A DNA stretch of 64,000 bases from Streptococcus sp. SK643 (GCF_000259505.1 NZ_AJMM01000006.1:186001-250000); one strand, 5' to 3'; positions 31,791 through 43,364 are shown, counted from the stretch's first letter. Translations and numbers: made by a program. Notes: generated from the letters alone by a model not told the origin.

Positions 31791-32410
31791 AGTTTATATT
31801 AAGGTAATAGAATTATTTGTTATATTTAAGGAGTTTTTTTGAAATCCACTATTCTATATATGTCTAATCTGAAATTTGGCTAAATATAATAGGAATTAGA
31901 AAAAATAATCAATACTAATGAGAAGCCTTATACTGAGTTAACTGAGAAGAGTGATAAGATACTAAGAAGATAAAAACAGTGGAAAATGTTGGAAGATAGG
32001 ATACTATTGTTTCCTAACTACTTATCTTTTAATGACGTAGGAGAAACAAAAGGAATCTTGATACAGTAAATAGTACCAGTAGAGCAAGTAAAAAAGTGCT
32101 TATACAGACAGGAAGAAATTGAAGAAGGAGAAGAAAAAGATTAGTTAGAAATAGTAAGGAGAGAAAGTCTACTGCTATTAGGAATGTCCTTTTAAAGTTG
32201 GATAAATAGAATAAAGTTGAAGATAAAACCTGTCTAACCTATCAAGAACTGGTATTTACAAATATGAATATTATTACAAATAAAAGAGTTAATAATACAA
32301 TTATTTTAAAGGTATTTACTAATGGTTTATAGTAAGCAAAAACCTATATATTATCGGCTTTAATAAGATAGTAACAGAAAAATAAATCATTTATTTTATT
32401 GAATATATGT
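31791..32410. other. AT-rich intergenic stretch, no gene recognised
   Basis: About 620 bases with stops in all frames and no long open frame. It is more A+T-rich than its surroundings, with purine-rich runs. No protein similarity could be recognised on either strand. It may be decayed sequence next to the ilvA locus. No repeat ends or transposase remnants were seen. Confidence 0.5.
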
Positions 32411-32417
32411 TTTTTTA

Positions 32418-32446
32418 TTGACAAAACACATAAAAACGTATACAAT
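32418..32446 (+). promoter_or_regulatory. Promoter of the small HTH-like gene
   Basis: -35 TTGACA (perfect, 32418-32423), 17-bp spacer, -10 TACAAT (32441-32446). The SD AGGAGAAGG and the ATG follow 23-34 bases later. Confidence 0.75.
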
Positions 32447-32479
32447 TAAATATCGTAAAGAAGAAAATAGGAGAAGGAC

Positions 32480-32695
32480 ATGGCTAAGTCAAACTTTGAA
32501 AAAGTAGAATCAGTTGTTGGCTGGGTTCGTGATAAGAAAATCACAGGCTACCGTATCTCTAAAGAAACGAATGCGCGTGAAATGTCTATCATTGCTCTAG
32601 CGCAGGGACGTGCAAAAGTAAAAAATATTTCGTTTGAAACGGCTCTAGGTTTAATTGATTTCTATGATAAAAATCATGAAAAATTTGAAGATTAA
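32480..32695 (+). CDS. Small HTH-like protein of unknown function
   Basis: 71 residues (MAKSNFEKVESVVGWVRDKK, then ITGYRISKETNAREMSIIAL, ending in LIDFYDKNHEKFED). The middle has the rhythm of an Xre-like helix-turn-helix: YRISKETN followed by a recognition-like helix and a buried FETALGLIDFY helix. It has a near-perfect promoter and an SD, so it is likely a well-expressed gene. A similar small gene occurs near ilvA in pneumococcus. Function unknown. Confidence 0.7.
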   Translation: MAKSNFEKVESVVGWVRDKKITGYRISKETNAREMSIIALAQGRAKVKNISFETALGLIDFYDKNHEKFED

Positions 32696-32751
32696 TCTTT
32701 GGATAATGGTAGGTTCTTGAATAGGATCTGCCTTTTCATTTTTAGGATAGC

Positions 32752-32790
32752 AAAAAGACTGCATGATGTATGCAGCCTTTTCTTTTTATT
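32752..32790. terminator. Bidirectional terminator between the HTH gene and the amino-acid ABC operon
   Basis: AAAAAGA-CTGCAT-GATGT-ATGCAG-CCTTTTCTTTTT. The stem is flanked by A-rich and T-rich runs, so it can end both convergent transcripts. Confidence 0.85.
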
Positions 32791-33526
32791 TGAGATAACG
32801 TTGGAGAAATTCTTTTGTACGAGCTTCTTTAGGATTGGTAAAGAGATCTTCTGGATTTCCTTCTTCTGCAATCACACCCTTATCCATAAAGATGACACGG
32901 TGTGAAACATCGCGGGCGAATTCCATTTCGTGAGTTACAACAATCATGGTCAATCCTTCTTGGGCAAGGTCTTGCATGATTTTAAGTACTTCACCGACCA
33001 TCTCAGGATCGAGAGCGGATGTTGGTTCATCGAAAAGGATGGCATCAGGACTCATGGAGAGGGCGCGAGCAATTGCTACACGTTGTTTTTGGCCACCTGA
33101 GAGTTGTTTAGGTTTTGCTTGCCAGTAGCGTTCCCCCATGCCAACTTTTTCAAGATTTTCTTTTGCAATTTTTTCAGCTTCAGTTCGGTCACGTTTGAGG
33201 ACGGTTGTTTGAGCAACGATAGTATTTTCAAGAACATTTAGATTTTCAAAGAGGTTAAAGGATTGGAAAACCATTCCTAACTTTTCACGGTACTGAGTAA
33301 GATCATAACCTTTCTCTAAGACGTTCTTACCGTGGTAGAGTATTTCTCCATCAGTCGGAGTCTCAAGCAAGTTGATAGAACGTAAAAAAGTTGATTTTCC
33401 GCTTCCAGAGCTTCCGATAATAGAGATAACCTCTCCCTTGTGGATAGTCAGAGAAATATCTTTTAAAACTTCATTTTGGCCATAGGATTTTTTGAGGTGT
33501 TTAATTTCAAGGATTGCTTGTGTCAT
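32786..33526 (-). CDS. Polar amino-acid ABC transporter ATP-binding protein (GlnQ-like)
   Basis: 246 residues. Walker A is GSSGSGKST (about 36-44), the signature [15 protein letters not shown], and Walker [37 protein letters not shown] is the switch-His region typical of GlnQ/HisP importers. Its start codon overlaps the stop of the fused binding-protein/permease gene by one base (TAATG), so the two proteins form one importer. Glutamine or another polar amino acid is the probable substrate, by family. Confidence 0.92.
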   Translation of the reverse strand: MTQAILEIKHLKKSYGQNEVLKDISLTIHKGEVISIIGSSGSGKSTFLRSINLLETPTDGEILYHGKNVLEKGYDLTQYREKLGMVFQSFNLFENLNVLENTIVAQTTVLKRDRTEAEKIAKENLEKVGMGERYWQAKPKQLSGGQKQRVAIARALSMSPDAILFDEPTSALDPEMVGEVLKIMQDLAQEGLTMIVVTHEMEFARDVSHRVIFMDKGVIAEEGNPEDLFTNPKEARTKEFLQRYLK

Positions 33527-35091
33527 TATTTCAAATCCTCCGTTTGCATTTGGTTAGCACCGGTAGTATAGGTATCCATGTCCATGCGGCGTTCGATGAA
33601 GCGTAGGATACGTGTTACGGTGAAGGTGAGTACAAAGTAAATCACGGCGATGATTGTAAATGTCTGGAAGTATTGATAGGTTTGAGTTGCTACGGTATTC
33701 CCTGAGAAATAAAGTTCGACAACAGAGATAACGTTCAACACTGAAGTATCTTTGATATTGATGACAAACTCATTACCAGTTGCAGGTAGGATATTACGAA
33801 CGACTTGAGGTAGGACAATTTTACGCATAGTTTGATTGTGGGTCATACCAAGAGCAGTCGCAGCTTCAAATTGTCCCTTGTCAACTGCTAGGATACCACC
33901 ACGAACGATTTCGGTCATGTAGGCGCCGGTGTTGATCGAAACGATGAAGATAGCAGCCAGTGTGCGGTCAAGGTTGATACCGAAAGCTTGGGCAGTTCCA
34001 TAGTAGATAACCATCGATTGAACAATCATAGGTGTACCACGGAAAATTTCAATGTAGACATTGAGAATCCAGCCGACTAGTTTTTGTAGTCCATAAATAG
34101 CCTTATTTTCAGATAGAGGTGCTGTACGGAAGACACCAATAGCAAGACCAATAATGAGACCTGTGATGGTTCCGATGATTGAGATTAGGAGAGTGATTCC
34201 AGCACCGCGTAAGAGTTGTTGCCAGTTTTCAGAAAGGATTTTAGCAACTTGACTAAAGAAACTACTGCTAGTCTCTTCAGTTGTTGTAGCTTCGGCAGGT
34301 TGCTCTTTGATCATACGATCCATCAAGGCAACTTGGTCGTCTTTAGAAAAGGTTTCAATACTGGAATTGATTTGAGAGATTCTATTGTCGTCCTTGCGAA
34401 GACCGATGGCAATGGCTGTATCTTCCTCTCCAGTTTGGAATCCTGGATCTACTTGGATCATTTTGAACTTAGAGTTAGCTGCTTCTGCTGTCAAAGCTTC
34501 TGGGCGTTCAGATACATAGGCGTCAATGACACCAGCTTCAAGTGCCTGGCGCATCTGAGCGAAGTCCCCCATGGCTGTTTCTTTTTTGGCACCTGTAATT
34601 TGAGCAATCAAATCATAGAGGTAAACGCCTTGTTGGGAAGTGATTTTAGCTCCGTTAAAATCGTTTAGACTTTTGGCATTTGCATAGGTGGAATCTTTTT
34701 TTACCAGAAGAACAGGCTCACTAGTGTAGTAACTACTTGAAAATGCAATTTCTTTTTTACGTTCAGCAGTTGGACTCATACCTGCAATAATCATATCGAT
34801 TTTTCCTGAGGTAAGAGCAGGAACGAGACCTTCCCACTTAGTTTTTACTACTAATGGTTCTTTCCCTAAATCTTTGGCAATTTTTTTTGCAATTTGAACA
34901 TCGTAACCGTTAGCATATTGATTGGTTCCATCGATTTTGACAGCGCCATTGCTATCGTCGTCCTGTGTCCAGTTAAATGGGGCGTATGCGGCTTCCATAC
35001 CGATGCGTAAATATTCATCAGCTTGAGCAACATTGACAAGTCCCAGCATCAGCAAGAGACCTGTGAAAATAGATAAGTATATTTTTCTCAT
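33526..35091 (-). CDS. Amino-acid ABC transporter, fused binding protein and permease
   Basis: 521 residues. A signal peptide (about 1-24, cleaved after AQA) is followed by a solute-binding domain (about 25-268; [14 protein letters not shown], then [15 protein letters not shown]). A permease domain follows (about 285-500) with five or so helices and the EAA-like loop [37 protein letters not shown]. Such GlnP-like fusions are common in lactic acid bacteria and streptococci. The operon is promoter-proximal here and is read leftward into the ATPase gene. Confidence 0.93.
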   Translation of the reverse strand: MRKIYLSIFTGLLLMLGLVNVAQADEYLRIGMEAAYAPFNWTQDDDSNGAVKIDGTNQYANGYDVQIAKKIAKDLGKEPLVVKTKWEGLVPALTSGKIDMIIAGMSPTAERKKEIAFSSSYYTSEPVLLVKKDSTYANAKSLNDFNGAKITSQQGVYLYDLIAQITGAKKETAMGDFAQMRQALEAGVIDAYVSERPEALTAEAANSKFKMIQVDPGFQTGEEDTAIAIGLRKDDNRISQINSSIETFSKDDQVALMDRMIKEQPAEATTTEETSSSFFSQVAKILSENWQQLLRGAGITLLISIIGTITGLIIGLAIGVFRTAPLSENKAIYGLQKLVGWILNVYIEIFRGTPMIVQSMVIYYGTAQAFGINLDRTLAAIFIVSINTGAYMTEIVRGGILAVDKGQFEAATALGMTHNQTMRKIVLPQVVRNILPATGNEFVINIKDTSVLNVISVVELYFSGNTVATQTYQYFQTFTIIAVIYFVLTFTVTRILRFIERRMDMDTYTTGANQMQTEDLK

Positions 35092-35230
35092 GATTTCTCC
35101 TATTTCTAATCTATTAAAAAATAACTGTCTCCTATTTTATCGAAAAAAAATCTATTTTTCAATACAGGTAAGCCCTTACTTATGAAAAAATGATATAATG
35201 ATAGCAAAGATAAAAAAGGGGGCTTAGTTG

Positions 35231-37120
35231 ATGAAAAAAACTTTTTTCTTGCTGTTATTTTGTTTGTTTTGTATGTTTCCACTCTCGGTTTTTGCCATTG
35301 ATTATAAGATTCCGTCTTATCAGGGGGATTTGTATATTCATGCAGACAATAGGGCAGAATTTCGACAAAAGATTGTTTATCAGTTTGAAGATGATTTTAA
35401 TGGTCAACTTGTAGGTCTTGGTCGTGCAGGAAAGATGCCTAGCGGCTTTCAAATTGATCCTCATCCAAAGGTTCAGGTCTTTAAAAATGGCCGTGAAATA
35501 GCAGGTGTTGAGAGTCAAGTAATAGAAGAAACAGAAGGTTATACTGTCAAAATCTTTAATCCAGGTCAGGAAGGCGACACAGTTGAAGTTATCCTTGTCT
35601 GGAATTTAAAAAATTTGCTTTTCCTATATGATGATATCGCTGAATTAAATTGGCAACCTTTAACAGATAGTTCAGAGTCTATTGAAAAGTTTGAATTTCA
35701 TGTAAGGGGAGATAAGGGGGCTGAAAAACTCTTTTTCCATACAGGGAAACTCTTTAGAGAGGGAATAATTGAAAAGAGTAACCTTGATTATACTATTCGT
35801 TTAGACAATCTTCCGGCTAAGCGTGGAGTTGAGTTGCATGCCTATTGGCCTAGAACCGACTTTGCTAGCGCTAGGGATCAGGGGTTGAAGGGGAATCGTT
35901 TAGAAGAGTTTAATAGGATAGAAGATGCTATTATTAAAGAAAAAGGTCGAAGTAAGATCTTAATGGATTGGATTATTCCTTCGTTACTTTCCTTATCCTT
36001 ATTACTTAGTAGCTTTTTCCAATTTATGTACAGAAGGAAAACAAGTCCTTCAGTCAAATATGCCAAAAATCATCGTCTCTATGAACCGCCAATGGACTTA
36101 GAACCTATGGTTTTAGCTGAAGCTATTTACTCTACTTCCTTGGAGGAAGTGAGTCCCTTGGCTAGGGGAGGTGGAAAATTTTACTTTGAAGAACTAGTTA
36201 AGGCCACTTTGCTAGACGTGATTGATCGTGGGAATGTTTCAATTATCTCAAGAGATGATGGAATCCGTTTAAGCATAATCAAAAAAAGCGGACTAGAAAG
36301 TTTTGAAAAGGACTGTTTAAACCTAGCTTTCTCAGGAAAGGATGAGGTAATGATTTCGGATTTATTTGAAGCTTACCGAGTGTCTGATAGCCTCTATCGC
36401 GGAGCAAAAGCAGCAGAGGAGGAACAGATTCAAAGAAAGGGGCGTAAACTCATATCTTCCTTTGAAAAAAAATTGGAAAAGATACAAGAGGGAGTGGAAA
36501 GACGAATTTCTTTCTTGGGGATTCCAGAATATTATCGACCATTAAACCAAGAGGAAAAGAATTTCCTGCTGGCTAGAGGGATTTGTGCTATTTTACCACT
36601 ATTTCTTGGATTTGGCTTATTTTGGTATAATTTTGATGCTCATGATCATGTCTTTATTTTACTTCCTATAATTGGGTTACTAAGTCTTATTTTGGGGATT
36701 GTCTATGCTAGATCGACTAAATTGGATATTCGTGATGGCGTCCTAAATGAAGCAGGAGCAGAAGCTTACTATCTCTGGACCAGCTTTGAAAATATGTTAC
36801 GGGATATTGCACGCTTGGATCAGGCTGAATTGGAAAGTATTGTGGTTTGGAATCGCCTCTTGGTCTATGCGACCTTATTTGGCTATGCGGATAAGGTTAG
36901 TCATTTGATGAAGGTTCATCAGATACAAGTAGAAAATCCAGATATTAATCTCTATGTAGCTTATGGTTGGCACAGTATGTTTGATCATTCAACAGCACAA
37001 ATGAGGCATTATGCTAGTGTCGCAAATACAGCAAGTACCTACTCTGTATCCTCTAGTAATGGGAGTTCTGGCGGTGGCTTTTCTGGAGGAGGAGGCGGTG
37101 GCAGTATCGGTGCCTTTTAA
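35231..37120 (+). CDS. DUF2207 family membrane protein
   Basis: About 629 residues. Signal peptide at 1-22 (LFCLFCMFPLSVFA), then a long extracellular beta-rich DUF2207 domain to about 245, one membrane helix at about 250-270, a cytoplasmic middle, a pair of helices at about 455-500 (ICAILPLFLGFGLFWYNF), and a C-terminal soluble part. The tail is Ser/Gly-rich and ends GGGGGGSIGAF, a hallmark of this family. Function unknown. The ATG at 35231 is preferred over TTG 35228 because of spacing from AAAGGGGG. It is divergent from the amino-acid transporter. Confidence 0.85.
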   Translation: MKKTFFLLLFCLFCMFPLSVFAIDYKIPSYQGDLYIHADNRAEFRQKIVYQFEDDFNGQLVGLGRAGKMPSGFQIDPHPKVQVFKNGREIAGVESQVIEETEGYTVKIFNPGQEGDTVEVILVWNLKNLLFLYDDIAELNWQPLTDSSESIEKFEFHVRGDKGAEKLFFHTGKLFREGIIEKSNLDYTIRLDNLPAKRGVELHAYWPRTDFASARDQGLKGNRLEEFNRIEDAIIKEKGRSKILMDWIIPSLLSLSLLLSSFFQFMYRRKTSPSVKYAKNHRLYEPPMDLEPMVLAEAIYSTSLEEVSPLARGGGKFYFEELVKATLLDVIDRGNVSIISRDDGIRLSIIKKSGLESFEKDCLNLAFSGKDEVMISDLFEAYRVSDSLYRGAKAAEEEQIQRKGRKLISSFEKKLEKIQEGVERRISFLGIPEYYRPLNQEEKNFLLARGICAILPLFLGFGLFWYNFDAHDHVFILLPIIGLLSLILGIVYARSTKLDIRDGVLNEAGAEAYYLWTSFENMLRDIARLDQAELESIVVWNRLLVYATLFGYADKVSHLMKVHQIQVENPDINLYVAYGWHSMFDHSTAQMRHYASVANTASTYSVSSSNGSSGGGFSGGGGGGSIGAF

Positions 37121-37180
37121 AGAGAACTGTCATAGACTGAAAAAGTATGCTATAATGGAAGATAGAAAAAGGAGTTATCT

Positions 37181-38026
37181 ATGTATCTTATTGAAATTTT
37201 AAAGTCTATCTTCTTCGGGATTGTTGAAGGAATTACAGAATGGTTGCCTATTTCAAGTACAGGACATTTGATTTTAGCAGAGGAATTTATCCAATACCAA
37301 AATCAGAATGAAGCTTTTATGTCCATGTTTAATGTTGTGATTCAGCTTGGTGCGATTTTAGCGGTTATGGTAATTTACTTTAATAAGCTGAATCCTTTTA
37401 AACCAAGTAAGGACAAACAGGAAGTTCGCAAGACTTGGAGACTATGGTTAAAAGTTTTAGTCGCAACTCTGCCATTATTAGCAGTGTTTAAGTTCGATGA
37501 TTGGTTTGATACCCACTTCCATAACATGGTTTCTGTTGCTCTCATGCTAATTATCTACGGGGTCGCCTTCATCTATTTGGAAAAACGTAATAAAGTGCGC
37601 GCTATTGAGCCAAGTGTGACTGAACTGGACAAGCTTCCTTATACAACGGCTTTATATATTGGGCTCTTCCAAGTTCTGGCTCTTTTGCCAGGTACTAGTC
37701 GTTCAGGTGCAACTATCGTCGGTGGTTTATTGAATGGTACTAGTCGTTCTGTTGTAACAGAATTTACTTTTTACCTTGGGATTCCAGTTATGTTTGGAGC
37801 AAGTGCCTTAAAGATTTTCAAATTTATTAAAGCAGGACAGCTCTTGAGCTTTGGGCAATTGTTCTTGCTCTTGGTTGCGATGGGAGTCGCTTTCGCAGTC
37901 AGCATGGTCGCTATTCGTTTCTTGACCAGCTATGTGAAAAAACACGACTTTACCCTTTTTGGTAAATACCGTATCGTGCTTGGTAGTATCTTGTTACTTT
38001 ATAGCTTTGTTCGTTTATTTGTATAA
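37181..38026 (+). CDS. uppP: Undecaprenyl-diphosphatase UppP/BacA
   Basis: 281 residues, eight or so membrane helices. The two family motifs are [20 protein letters not shown] (residues about 11-30, with the Glu-rich catalytic segment) and [17 protein letters not shown] (about 168-184, catalytic Arg/Ser). It recycles the undecaprenyl pyrophosphate carrier during wall synthesis and gives bacitracin resistance. SD AAAAAGGAG. It ends at a terminator shared with the convergent dinB. Confidence 0.96.
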   Translation: MYLIEILKSIFFGIVEGITEWLPISSTGHLILAEEFIQYQNQNEAFMSMFNVVIQLGAILAVMVIYFNKLNPFKPSKDKQEVRKTWRLWLKVLVATLPLLAVFKFDDWFDTHFHNMVSVALMLIIYGVAFIYLEKRNKVRAIEPSVTELDKLPYTTALYIGLFQVLALLPGTSRSGATIVGGLLNGTSRSVVTEFTFYLGIPVMFGASALKIFKFIKAGQLLSFGQLFLLLVAMGVAFAVSMVAIRFLTSYVKKHDFTLFGKYRIVLGSILLLYSFVRLFV

Positions 38027-38062
38027 GAAAAACCTTGAAGGGTTCTCCCTTCAAGGTTTTAA
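38027..38062. terminator. Bidirectional terminator between uppP and dinB
   Basis: AAAAACCTTGAAGGG-TTCT-CCCTTCAAGGTTTT. It is symmetric with A and T flanks, so it serves both convergent genes, and it overlaps the last codons of dinB. Confidence 0.92.
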
Positions 38063-39120
38063 AATCCAGTTACGGTAATCCCCAACAGACGAACACCTCT
38101 TTCTGTCTCATTTAACTCTTCATAGAGTTGCAGGGCTATTTGGTTTATCTGACTAGCATTCTGTGTTTTTTGAGTAAGACTTTTTCGTTTAGTAAGGGTT
38201 GAAAAGTCTTCGTAGCGGATTTTCAAAATCACAATCTTTCCAGCTTTTTCGTGTTGATTGAGATTAAGAGCGACTTTTTCTGATAGAAGAGTCAGTTCTT
38301 TTTTGATATCATCTTCTGCACGGAGAATCTTTCCGTAGGTTTTTTCCTTTCCGATTGATTTACGGATGCGATTGGACTTGACTGGGGAATTGTGGATACC
38401 ACGAGCCTTTCGATAAAGGTCATAGCCCAGTCTTCCAAAATGGTCTATTAGAGTCACTTCAGGGACTTCAAGTAGATCAGATCCAGTAAAAACTCCCATT
38501 TGATGAAGTCTTTCCACTGTTTTTTTGCCTACTCCATGGAACTTAGCCACATCCATTTGTTTGAGAAAATCCTCAGCTTGGTCAGGTAGAATCACTGTCA
38601 AACCATGTGGTTTTTGATAATCGCTAGCCATTTTAGCTAAGAACTTGTTGTAGGAAACTCCTGCGGAAGCAGTTAGATGGAGTTCTTGCCAGATATCCAT
38701 TTGGATGAGACGGGCTATTTTGACCGCTGACTCGATACCAAGTTTATTTTCCGTAACATCCAAATAGGCTTCGTCAATGCTCATGGGTTCAATCAAATCT
38801 GTATAGCGCTTAAAGATAGTTCGAATTTGGAGTCCCACAGACTTGTATTTCTCATAATTTCCTGAGATAAAGACAGCCTGGGGGCAACGTTCATAGGCCT
38901 CTTTAGAGCTCATGGCAGAATGAACACCAAAAGCTCTTGCTTCATAGCTGCAAGTAGAAACGACGCCACGCCCACCTGTTTCTCTTGGATCACGTCCGAT
39001 GATGACTGGTTTACCTTTTAATTTAGGATTGTCTCGAATTTCTACAGCAGCAAAAAAAGCATCCATGTCAATGTGGATGATCTTTCTTGACAAATCATTT
39101 AATAAAGGAAAAACCAGCAT
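38059..39120 (-). CDS. dinB: DNA polymerase IV (Y family)
   Basis: 353 residues. Catalytic acidic motifs [12 protein letters not shown] (about 16-27) and [11 protein letters not shown] (about 111-121) are followed by the helix-hairpin-helix [20 protein letters not shown] and a complete little-finger domain. The C-terminus ends in [10 protein letters not shown], a short form without a long clamp-binding tail. It is an error-prone lesion bypass polymerase and nearly identical to pneumococcal DinP. Convergent to uppP and divergent from pflB. Confidence 0.96.
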   Translation of the reverse strand: MLVFPLLNDLSRKIIHIDMDAFFAAVEIRDNPKLKGKPVIIGRDPRETGGRGVVSTCSYEARAFGVHSAMSSKEAYERCPQAVFISGNYEKYKSVGLQIRTIFKRYTDLIEPMSIDEAYLDVTENKLGIESAVKIARLIQMDIWQELHLTASAGVSYNKFLAKMASDYQKPHGLTVILPDQAEDFLKQMDVAKFHGVGKKTVERLHQMGVFTGSDLLEVPEVTLIDHFGRLGYDLYRKARGIHNSPVKSNRIRKSIGKEKTYGKILRAEDDIKKELTLLSEKVALNLNQHEKAGKIVILKIRYEDFSTLTKRKSLTQKTQNASQINQIALQLYEELNETERGVRLLGITVTGF

Positions 39121-39272
39121 GAATAGCCCCTTCTCAATATTTGTTCCCCTTCATTATACCCTTTTTTCTGAAAAAAAGGAAAATCAGGTTTTGTTTTTCA
39201 AAAATATAATACAGTTTATATAAAAAAGCAGACTGTTTTAGAAAAGAAAGTGTAAAAATAGGGATTTTGCTC

Positions 39273-39302
39273 TTGTTGAAATCGTTTACTGTATGGTATA
39301 CT
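39273..39302 (+). promoter_or_regulatory. pflB promoter with cre site
   Basis: -35 TTGTTG (39273-39278), 18-bp spacer, -10 TATACT (39297-39302). TTGAAATCGTTTACT (39276-39290) fits the cre consensus at every fixed position and covers the -35/spacer. Confidence 0.75.
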
Positions 39303-39357
39303 TGTCTCATAAATGTAACAGATGTCTGTTACTAGAAAGAAAAAAGAGGACACTAAC

Positions 39358-41682
39358 ATGGTTGTTAAAACAGTTGTTGAAGCTCAAGATATTTTTGATA
39401 AAGCTTGGGAAGGCTTCAAAGGCGTAGATTGGAAGGAAAAAGTAAGCATTTCACGCTTCGTTCAAGCTAACTACACACCTTATGATGGAGACGAAAGCTT
39501 CCTTGCAGGCCCAACTGAACGTTCACTTCATATCAAAAAAATTGTAGAAGAAACTAAAGCTCATTACGAAGAAACTCGTTTCCCAATGGACACTCGTCCA
39601 ACATCTATTGCTGATATCCCAGCAGGATTTATCGACAAAGAAAACGAAGTTATCTATGGTATCCAAAACGATGAACTCTTCAAATTGAACTTCATGCCAA
39701 AAGGTGGTATCCGTATGGCTGAAACTACATTGAAGGAAAATGGATATGAACCAGATCCAGCTGTTCACGAAATCTTCACTAAATATGTAACAACAGTTAA
39801 TGACGGTATCTTCCGTGCTTATACTTCAAACATCCGTCGCGCTCGTCACGCACACACTGTAACTGGTCTTCCAGATGCATACTCACGTGGACGTATCATC
39901 GGTGTTTACGCTCGTCTTGCTCTTTACGGTGCAGACTACTTAATGCAAGAAAAAGTAAACGATTGGAACTCAATCGAAGAAATCGATGAAGAAACAATCC
40001 GTCTTCGCGAAGAAATCAATCTTCAATATCAAGCATTGCAACAAGTTGTACGCTTAGGTGATCTTTACGGAGTTGACGTTCGCAAACCAGCGATGAACAC
40101 TAAAGAAGCTATCCAATGGGTTAACATTGCCTTCATGGCTGTCTGCCGTGTAATCAACGGTGCAGCTACATCTCTTGGACGTGTGCCAATCGTACTCGAT
40201 ATCTTTGCAGAACGTGACCTTGCTCGTGGTACATTTACTGAATCAGAAATCCAAGAATTCGTTGATGATTTCGTTATGAAACTTCGTACAGTTAAATTTG
40301 CTCGTACTAAAGCTTATGACCAATTGTACTCAGGTGACCCAACATTCATCACAACTTCTATGGCAGGTATGGGTAACGACGGTCGTCACCGTGTTACTAA
40401 GATGGACTACCGTTTCTTGAACACTCTTGACAACATCGGTAACTCTCCAGAACCAAACTTGACAGTTCTTTGGACTGACAAATTGCCATACAACTTCCGT
40501 CGCTACTGTATGCATATGAGCCACAAACACTCTTCTATCCAATATGAAGGTGTAACAACAATGGCTAAAGACGGATATGGTGAAATGAGCTGTATCTCAT
40601 GCTGTGTGTCTCCACTTGACCCAGAAAACGAAGAACAACGCCACAACATCCAGTACTTCGGTGCTCGTGTAAACGTATTGAAAGCCCTTCTTACTGGTTT
40701 GAACGGTGGTTACGACGATGTTCACAAAGACTACAAAGTATTTGACATCGACCCAATCCGTGACGAAGTTCTTGAATTTGAATCAGTTAAAGCTAACTTT
40801 GAAAAATCTCTTGACTGGTTGACTGACACTTACGTAGATGCTTTGAACATCATCCACTACATGACTGATAAGTACAACTACGAAGCTGTTCAAATGGCCT
40901 TCTTGCCAACTAAACAACGTGCTAACATGGGATTCGGTATCTGTGGATTTGCTAACACTGTTGATACATTGTCAGCTATCAAATATGCTACAGTTAAACC
41001 AATCCGTGATGAAAATGGTTACATCTACGATTATGAAACAATCGGTGAATACCCACGTTGGGGTGAAGATGATCCACGTTCAAACGAATTGGCAGAATGG
41101 TTGATCGAAGCTTACACAACTCGTCTACGTAGCCACAAACTTTACAAAGATGCAGAAGCTACAGTTTCACTTTTGACTATCACATCTAACGTTGCTTACT
41201 CTAAACAAACTGGTAACTCACCAGTCCACAAAGGTGTATACCTCAACGAAGATGGTTCTGTGAACTTGTCTAAACTTGAATTCTTCTCACCAGGTGCTAA
41301 CCCATCTAACAAAGCTAAAGGTGGTTGGTTGCAAAACTTGAACGCACTTTCTAGCCTTGACTTTAGTTATGCAGCTGATGGTATCTCATTGACTACACAA
41401 GTATCACCTCGTGCTCTTGGTAAGACTCGTGATGAACAAGTTGATAACTTGGTAACAATCCTTGATGGTTACTTTGAAAACGGTGGACAACACGTTAACT
41501 TGAATGTTATGGACTTGAACGATGTTTACGAAAAGATCATGTCTGGTGAAGACGTTATCGTACGTATCTCTGGATACTGTGTAAACACTAAATACCTCAC
41601 TCCAGAACAAAAGACTGAATTGACACAACGTGTCTTCCACGAAGTTCTTTCAATGGATGATGCATTGGATGCCTTGATCTAA
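39358..41682 (+). CDS. pflB: Formate C-acetyltransferase (pyruvate formate-lyase)
   Basis: 774 residues. The active-site pair is in SCISCCVSP (Cys near 415-416), and the glycyl-radical segment [16 protein letters not shown] sits near the C-terminus (Gly about 739). It turns pyruvate and CoA into acetyl-CoA and formate in anaerobic mixed-acid fermentation. The start is ATG 39358 behind AAGAGGA; an in-frame extension upstream to 39322 has no SD. The codon bias is strong, as expected for a highly expressed enzyme. The activase gene is not in this window. Confidence 0.97.
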   Translation: MVVKTVVEAQDIFDKAWEGFKGVDWKEKVSISRFVQANYTPYDGDESFLAGPTERSLHIKKIVEETKAHYEETRFPMDTRPTSIADIPAGFIDKENEVIYGIQNDELFKLNFMPKGGIRMAETTLKENGYEPDPAVHEIFTKYVTTVNDGIFRAYTSNIRRARHAHTVTGLPDAYSRGRIIGVYARLALYGADYLMQEKVNDWNSIEEIDEETIRLREEINLQYQALQQVVRLGDLYGVDVRKPAMNTKEAIQWVNIAFMAVCRVINGAATSLGRVPIVLDIFAERDLARGTFTESEIQEFVDDFVMKLRTVKFARTKAYDQLYSGDPTFITTSMAGMGNDGRHRVTKMDYRFLNTLDNIGNSPEPNLTVLWTDKLPYNFRRYCMHMSHKHSSIQYEGVTTMAKDGYGEMSCISCCVSPLDPENEEQRHNIQYFGARVNVLKALLTGLNGGYDDVHKDYKVFDIDPIRDEVLEFESVKANFEKSLDWLTDTYVDALNIIHYMTDKYNYEAVQMAFLPTKQRANMGFGICGFANTVDTLSAIKYATVKPIRDENGYIYDYETIGEYPRWGEDDPRSNELAEWLIEAYTTRLRSHKLYKDAEATVSLLTITSNVAYSKQTGNSPVHKGVYLNEDGSVNLSKLEFFSPGANPSNKAKGGWLQNLNALSSLDFSYAADGISLTTQVSPRALGKTRDEQVDNLVTILDGYFENGGQHVNLNVMDLNDVYEKIMSGEDVIVRISGYCVNTKYLTPEQKTELTQRVFHEVLSMDDALDALI

Positions 41683-41705
41683 TCAAGTTCTTGAATAATG
41701 AAATA

Positions 41706-41741
41706 AGTAACCCTCGGTCTATTGATTGAGGGTTATTTTTA
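41706..41741 (+). terminator. pflB terminator
   Basis: Stem TAACCCTC/GAGGGTTA followed by TTTTTAT. Confidence 0.88.
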
Positions 41742-41883
41742 TAATATTAATGGATAATTTTAAATAAAGTTACTATCTTTTTCATAAACATTATCAGTTT
41801 TTTTGAAATTGTTAGCTATATTTTTAGTTTTCTAGGGTAAGTATTTTAGAAGGTTATTAATTATATTGATTTGCTAAACTGTA

Positions 41884-41918
41884 TAAAAAATACCACACTG
41901 CAATAAGCCAGTGTGGTT
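41884..41918 (-). terminator. Terminator of the trkA-trkH operon
   Basis: Stem CCACACTG/CAGTGTGG with a loop of 8; on the minus strand it is followed by TATTTTTT. Confidence 0.85.
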
Positions 41919-41924
41919 ATATCA

Positions 41925-43364
41925 TTATCTCTTAGACCAAGTTCTCTTCATAAACAGAAGTAAAATGGGATAAATCTCTAAACGACCTGCAATCATAGCG
42001 AATGAAAGGAGAAGTTTTGAGATAGGACTAAAGATTGAAAAACTGGATGTTGTTCCTAGGATAGGTCCTATGTTGTTGAAACAGCTAAAGACAGCACTAG
42101 TAACAACTAGAAAATCATTACTGTCGAGGCTAATAATAAATATTAGTGAGAGTAAAATCATCGCATAAATGACAAAGTATTTTAGAATTTTGTGCTGAGT
42201 ATCCTTATCAATCACTGTCTTATTAACATGGAGAGTTAATACTCGGTGAGGTGATAGAATAGATAAAATCTGATTTTTGGCAATTTTTGATAGAATCAGT
42301 CCCCGAATTACTTTAAGACCACCAGCAGTGGATCCGGCAGAACCACCGATTCCCATGAGGAAGAGGAGGATAAACTGCGAGAAAAGAGGCCAGTTGGTAA
42401 TATCTCCATAGCCAAAGCCGGTTGTTGTAATGATGTTTGAAACTTGGAAGAGAGCCATCTCAAAACTTTTAGAAAAACCTTGATAGAGATGGAGTGTATT
42501 GAGGGCAATTAGACCGGTAGATACTAGTACGATAAATACATAAGTTCTTAGTTCTTCATCTCCAAAGAAGGCTTTGACTCGTCGGAGCATCAGATAGTAG
42601 TAGAGGTTGAAGTTGACACCAAAAACTAGAACTCCGATACTAACCAGATAGGTAATCAGTGAGCTACCATAGTGGGCAATTCCGTCGTTATAGACTGTGA
42701 AACCTCCTGTGCCTGCTGTTCCCATAGCGATAACAAAACTATCAAACAAGGGCATGCCAGCGAGATAGTAGATGACCACAAAGAGGGAAAAGAGTCCTAG
42801 GTAAAGCAGATAGAGAATCTGGGCAGTGTTTTTCAACTTGGAAACAACCTTACCAAAGACAGGACCTGGGACTTCAGCCTTCATAACTTCGAGGTGACTG
42901 TTTTTAGCGTTGTCCATAATGGCAAGGGCAAAAACGAGTACCCCCATACCGCCAATCAAGTGGGTGAAACTTCTCCAGAAAAGGAGGGATCGACTGAGAA
43001 CAGAAACGTCGGTTAAGATGGTTGCACCAGTCGTTGTAAAACCCGAACTGATTTCAAAGAAGGAGTCGATTATGCTAGGGATTTGTCCTGAAAATACAAA
43101 GGGTAGTCCTCCGAAGAAGGACCAAAGAATCCAACAGAGGGAAACGATTAGGACCCCTTCTTTAGCATAGATTCGCTGGTTTTTTGGTTTTCGTAAGACA
43201 CCAAAACCACCAAGAAGAAGTAAAATTCCAATCGTTTTAAAGAGTGCTGTAAAAACTTGACTAGATTCTTGATAATAAATTGCTATGCTAACAGGGACTA
43301 AGAGGAGGACAGCTTCAATTAAGAGAAGCTTCGAGAGGAGATAACGAATCATACTTTTATTCAT
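41925..43364 (-). CDS. trkH: TrkH/KtrB-type potassium uptake channel
   Basis: 479 residues with four repeated M-P-M units and the K+ selectivity segments SSGFTTTGATIL, GTAGTGGFTVYNDGI, TTTGFGYGDITN and FSCFNNIGP. The intramembrane gate region GIGGSAGSTAGGLKV is present. It imports K+ with the RCK protein TrkA, encoded immediately upstream (3-base gap). Pneumococcal relatives have a second Trk-type system controlled by c-di-AMP; I do not claim that control here. Confidence 0.92.
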   Translation of the reverse strand: MNKSMIRYLLSKLLLIEAVLLLVPVSIAIYYQESSQVFTALFKTIGILLLLGGFGVLRKPKNQRIYAKEGVLIVSLCWILWSFFGGLPFVFSGQIPSIIDSFFEISSGFTTTGATILTDVSVLSRSLLFWRSFTHLIGGMGVLVFALAIMDNAKNSHLEVMKAEVPGPVFGKVVSKLKNTAQILYLLYLGLFSLFVVIYYLAGMPLFDSFVIAMGTAGTGGFTVYNDGIAHYGSSLITYLVSIGVLVFGVNFNLYYYLMLRRVKAFFGDEELRTYVFIVLVSTGLIALNTLHLYQGFSKSFEMALFQVSNIITTTGFGYGDITNWPLFSQFILLFLMGIGGSAGSTAGGLKVIRGLILSKIAKNQILSILSPHRVLTLHVNKTVIDKDTQHKILKYFVIYAMILLSLIFIISLDSNDFLVVTSAVFSCFNNIGPILGTTSSFSIFSPISKLLLSFAMIAGRLEIYPILLLFMKRTWSKR

